This document shows positions 62,401 to 64,000 of a DNA stretch of 64,000 bases, piece after piece (within the stretch, counting starts at the first letter, position 1; every line of letters begins with the position of its first letter). Under the pieces are notes generated by a model that was given only the letters and a program-made list of their open reading frames with translations, ran no database searches and was not told where the DNA came from. Location: contig CM063258.1 in NCBI GenBank assembly GCA_032158295.1, positions 8,946,583 to 9,010,582 on the forward strand, given 5' to 3'. The position numbers and the translations under genes were made by a program. The DNA is from Pycnopodia helianthoides (taxonomy: Eukaryota; Echinodermata; Asteroidea; Forcipulatida; Asteriidae).

Positions 62401-64000
62401 CGAGACACAAAAGTGTGGGTACACCACCATGCCCCCCATATCGAGCACCAGAAACTTAAACCGCCCCTCTCATGCCATACCGTTCTGCATTATTATCTCT
62501 TTCCTTTTGCTCTTCGGCCCAGTCCATCGTGACTGAACTCACCTCTGTCGCATAGAAAAATACCTCAAAAAAGAGATAATAATTATATACGTATGAAAAT
62601 GAAAAAATAATTTCACGTGTTAAAAAGTAGCAAAAGACTTTCAAATTGGTATTGAATGCAAGCCTAAATCGAGTCACATCTCATTTACCGGCTGAAGACT
62701 TCGTCACCGGATATGTTTTATTATTAATATTAGTATAATAATTCTTATTATTTTATTAATTCACTTGTCGAGTCCGTTAATTTGAAACTAGTGTGACGCA
62801 GCACGTGAATTGTCATGGATAGATTTAACAACGTGTCCTTTGTAGCTCTTTCCCGCCTAAAGCTGTACGTCACTCGAGGCCACATGCGTACAATGTTGAT
62901 ACCCTCTTTCTTCTTCTTGACGATCAATACTTTATTAGAGTGCCTGAAGGCATCTGCAGTTACATGGTTGCTGACTTGATTTCAAGGGGGAAATAGCGAC
63001 TGGTGATGTTCGAACAAAGGTTTGTTGAACTCATCATATAGTAAATTACTTTTACGTGAGGAGTATATTTTGGTTGGAAGTCAGCTTCTATAGCATAATG
63101 GAAATTATGAAAATGACGTCCTTTCTTAATTAAAGGCACCTGGCAGTGGTATTTTGAAAGAAAAAAGCTTTTGTCATTAATATATGGAATGTGAATAAAC
63201 ACATAACTAAGGTTTTTAAAAAATTAGTTTTTATTTTAATTACAAATTTAAGAGTAGGCCCCCTTTACCTTGACGCATGGTGGCGCTGTTCGTGACGTCA
63301 ATCAAGGCACGATATTTGAAGGAAAAAAATGTTGTGCGTATGCGGACGTCATCCACATCACAGTATACATGTACTAGCTAGCGTATACTAGCTGGCACAT
63401 CGCGCCGAAAACGACGTCGTTAGTCTGACTTTCGCGGCCCACAACCGCTTATACTTGGGATCTGCAGGAAGCAAATGCAGACTGACCCCATCATTAGTTG
63501 TTTAGCTGCATACAGCAGCAATACACCTGGTCGGCATGGCCGGAAAATGCAAGGAAAAAACCCTTTTTCGAAACGTACAAGATCACTACTGGGACCTACT
63601 TGCACGTGTGTTTACAACGTAAACGCAAGCAAATTCGAGGGGGTCGATGTTCGAAGTCTGCCTTGATTGACGTCACAAAAGGGGATGGGCGGAGTCACCC
63701 CCGAACAACTTTATCAATTTTTTTAACATACAAATCCTCACACAAACAATTACTCAAAAAATTGTTTTATTGTTAATATACATAAACTCTTATGTTTAAA
63801 AAAAAAATTGTATTTCCAGGTGACTTTAAAAAAGCGATAAAGCAGTTAAAAAAAATAGCCCGGGTATTTTTTTAACTCGAGAATTAACTTGGGGGGGGGG
63901 GGGAACGCCATCTACTTGGTGCACCGTTACAATTCGGGATGACTTGTGTCTCATATTATGGTATCACGACTTCTCCACCGAAGTAACGTGGCACGAGGAT

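Larger units (their letters stand above)
58662..64000 (+). other. Intron 1 of the receptor gene (to window end)
   Basis: No second exon is seen; the expected continuation of the binding lobe is absent from all frames. The intron holds three TTAAAG-type MITEs (58785-60215), a LINE 3' remnant (about 61035-61440), a GTCCGA foldback (61917-62031) and a CCCGATAT repeat unit (62248-62400). 62500-64000 shows nothing beyond homopolymer runs (G run at 63891-63903). Confidence 0.6.

Overview
This window is eukaryotic and intron-rich. Short coding exons are bounded by GT/AG splice sites, and the spaces between them are packed with tRNA-derived SINEs, short inverted-repeat (MITE-like) elements and minisatellites. 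The proteins are metazoan. The dispersed repeats (the GGGCCCAATTTCATAGAGC foldback, the TTAAAGGCACTGGACAC foldback, and SINEs with a GTGGCCGAGCGGT head) are ones I associate with echinoderms, probably a sea star. That placement is recollection and inference, not a database result.

Three protein-coding genes are visible, all on the + strand. (1) About 137-23936 holds the 3' two-thirds of a neuropathy target esterase gene (PNPLA6/PNPLA7/swiss cheese family): 19 well supported exons plus one candidate 5' exon. They encode the linker after the first cyclic-nucleotide-binding-like domain, the second and third such domains, and the complete patatin phospholipase domain. The gene begins upstream of the window. 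The splice phases close across all 19 exons on one condition: exon 12861-13004 must be short by two single bases. It is the only visibly damaged exon. (2) 28523-35926 holds a complete ten-exon gene for the C9orf78/TLS1 (HCA59) spliceosome-associated protein, 300 residues. (3) 58389-58661 is the first coding exon of a receptor with a signal peptide and the start of a GABA-B-receptor-like ligand-binding lobe. The rest of that gene lies beyond the window.

Between the genes: 23937-28522 is 3' UTR and intergenic DNA, including an AGGTCA-rich minisatellite directly after the esterase stop codon and a long inverted-repeat element. 35927-58388 is a 22-kb span with no convincing gene; it carries SINEs, MITEs, a LINE remnant and a perfect 40-bp-arm hairpin. 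58662-64000 is intron 1 of the receptor gene.

The three genes do not form a pathway. The esterase is an ER lysophospholipase, C9orf78 acts in nuclear pre-mRNA splicing, and the receptor is a plasma-membrane protein. Their linkage is still notable: human relatives of all three map to chromosomes of the MHC paralogon (9q, 19p, 6p). I found no previously undescribed molecular system. The best leads are the double frameshift in one esterase exon, a 119-bp tandem duplication that copies a splice acceptor plus an in-frame 45-nt exon start three times, the conserved linkage, and several inverted-repeat families whose nesting shows how they insert.
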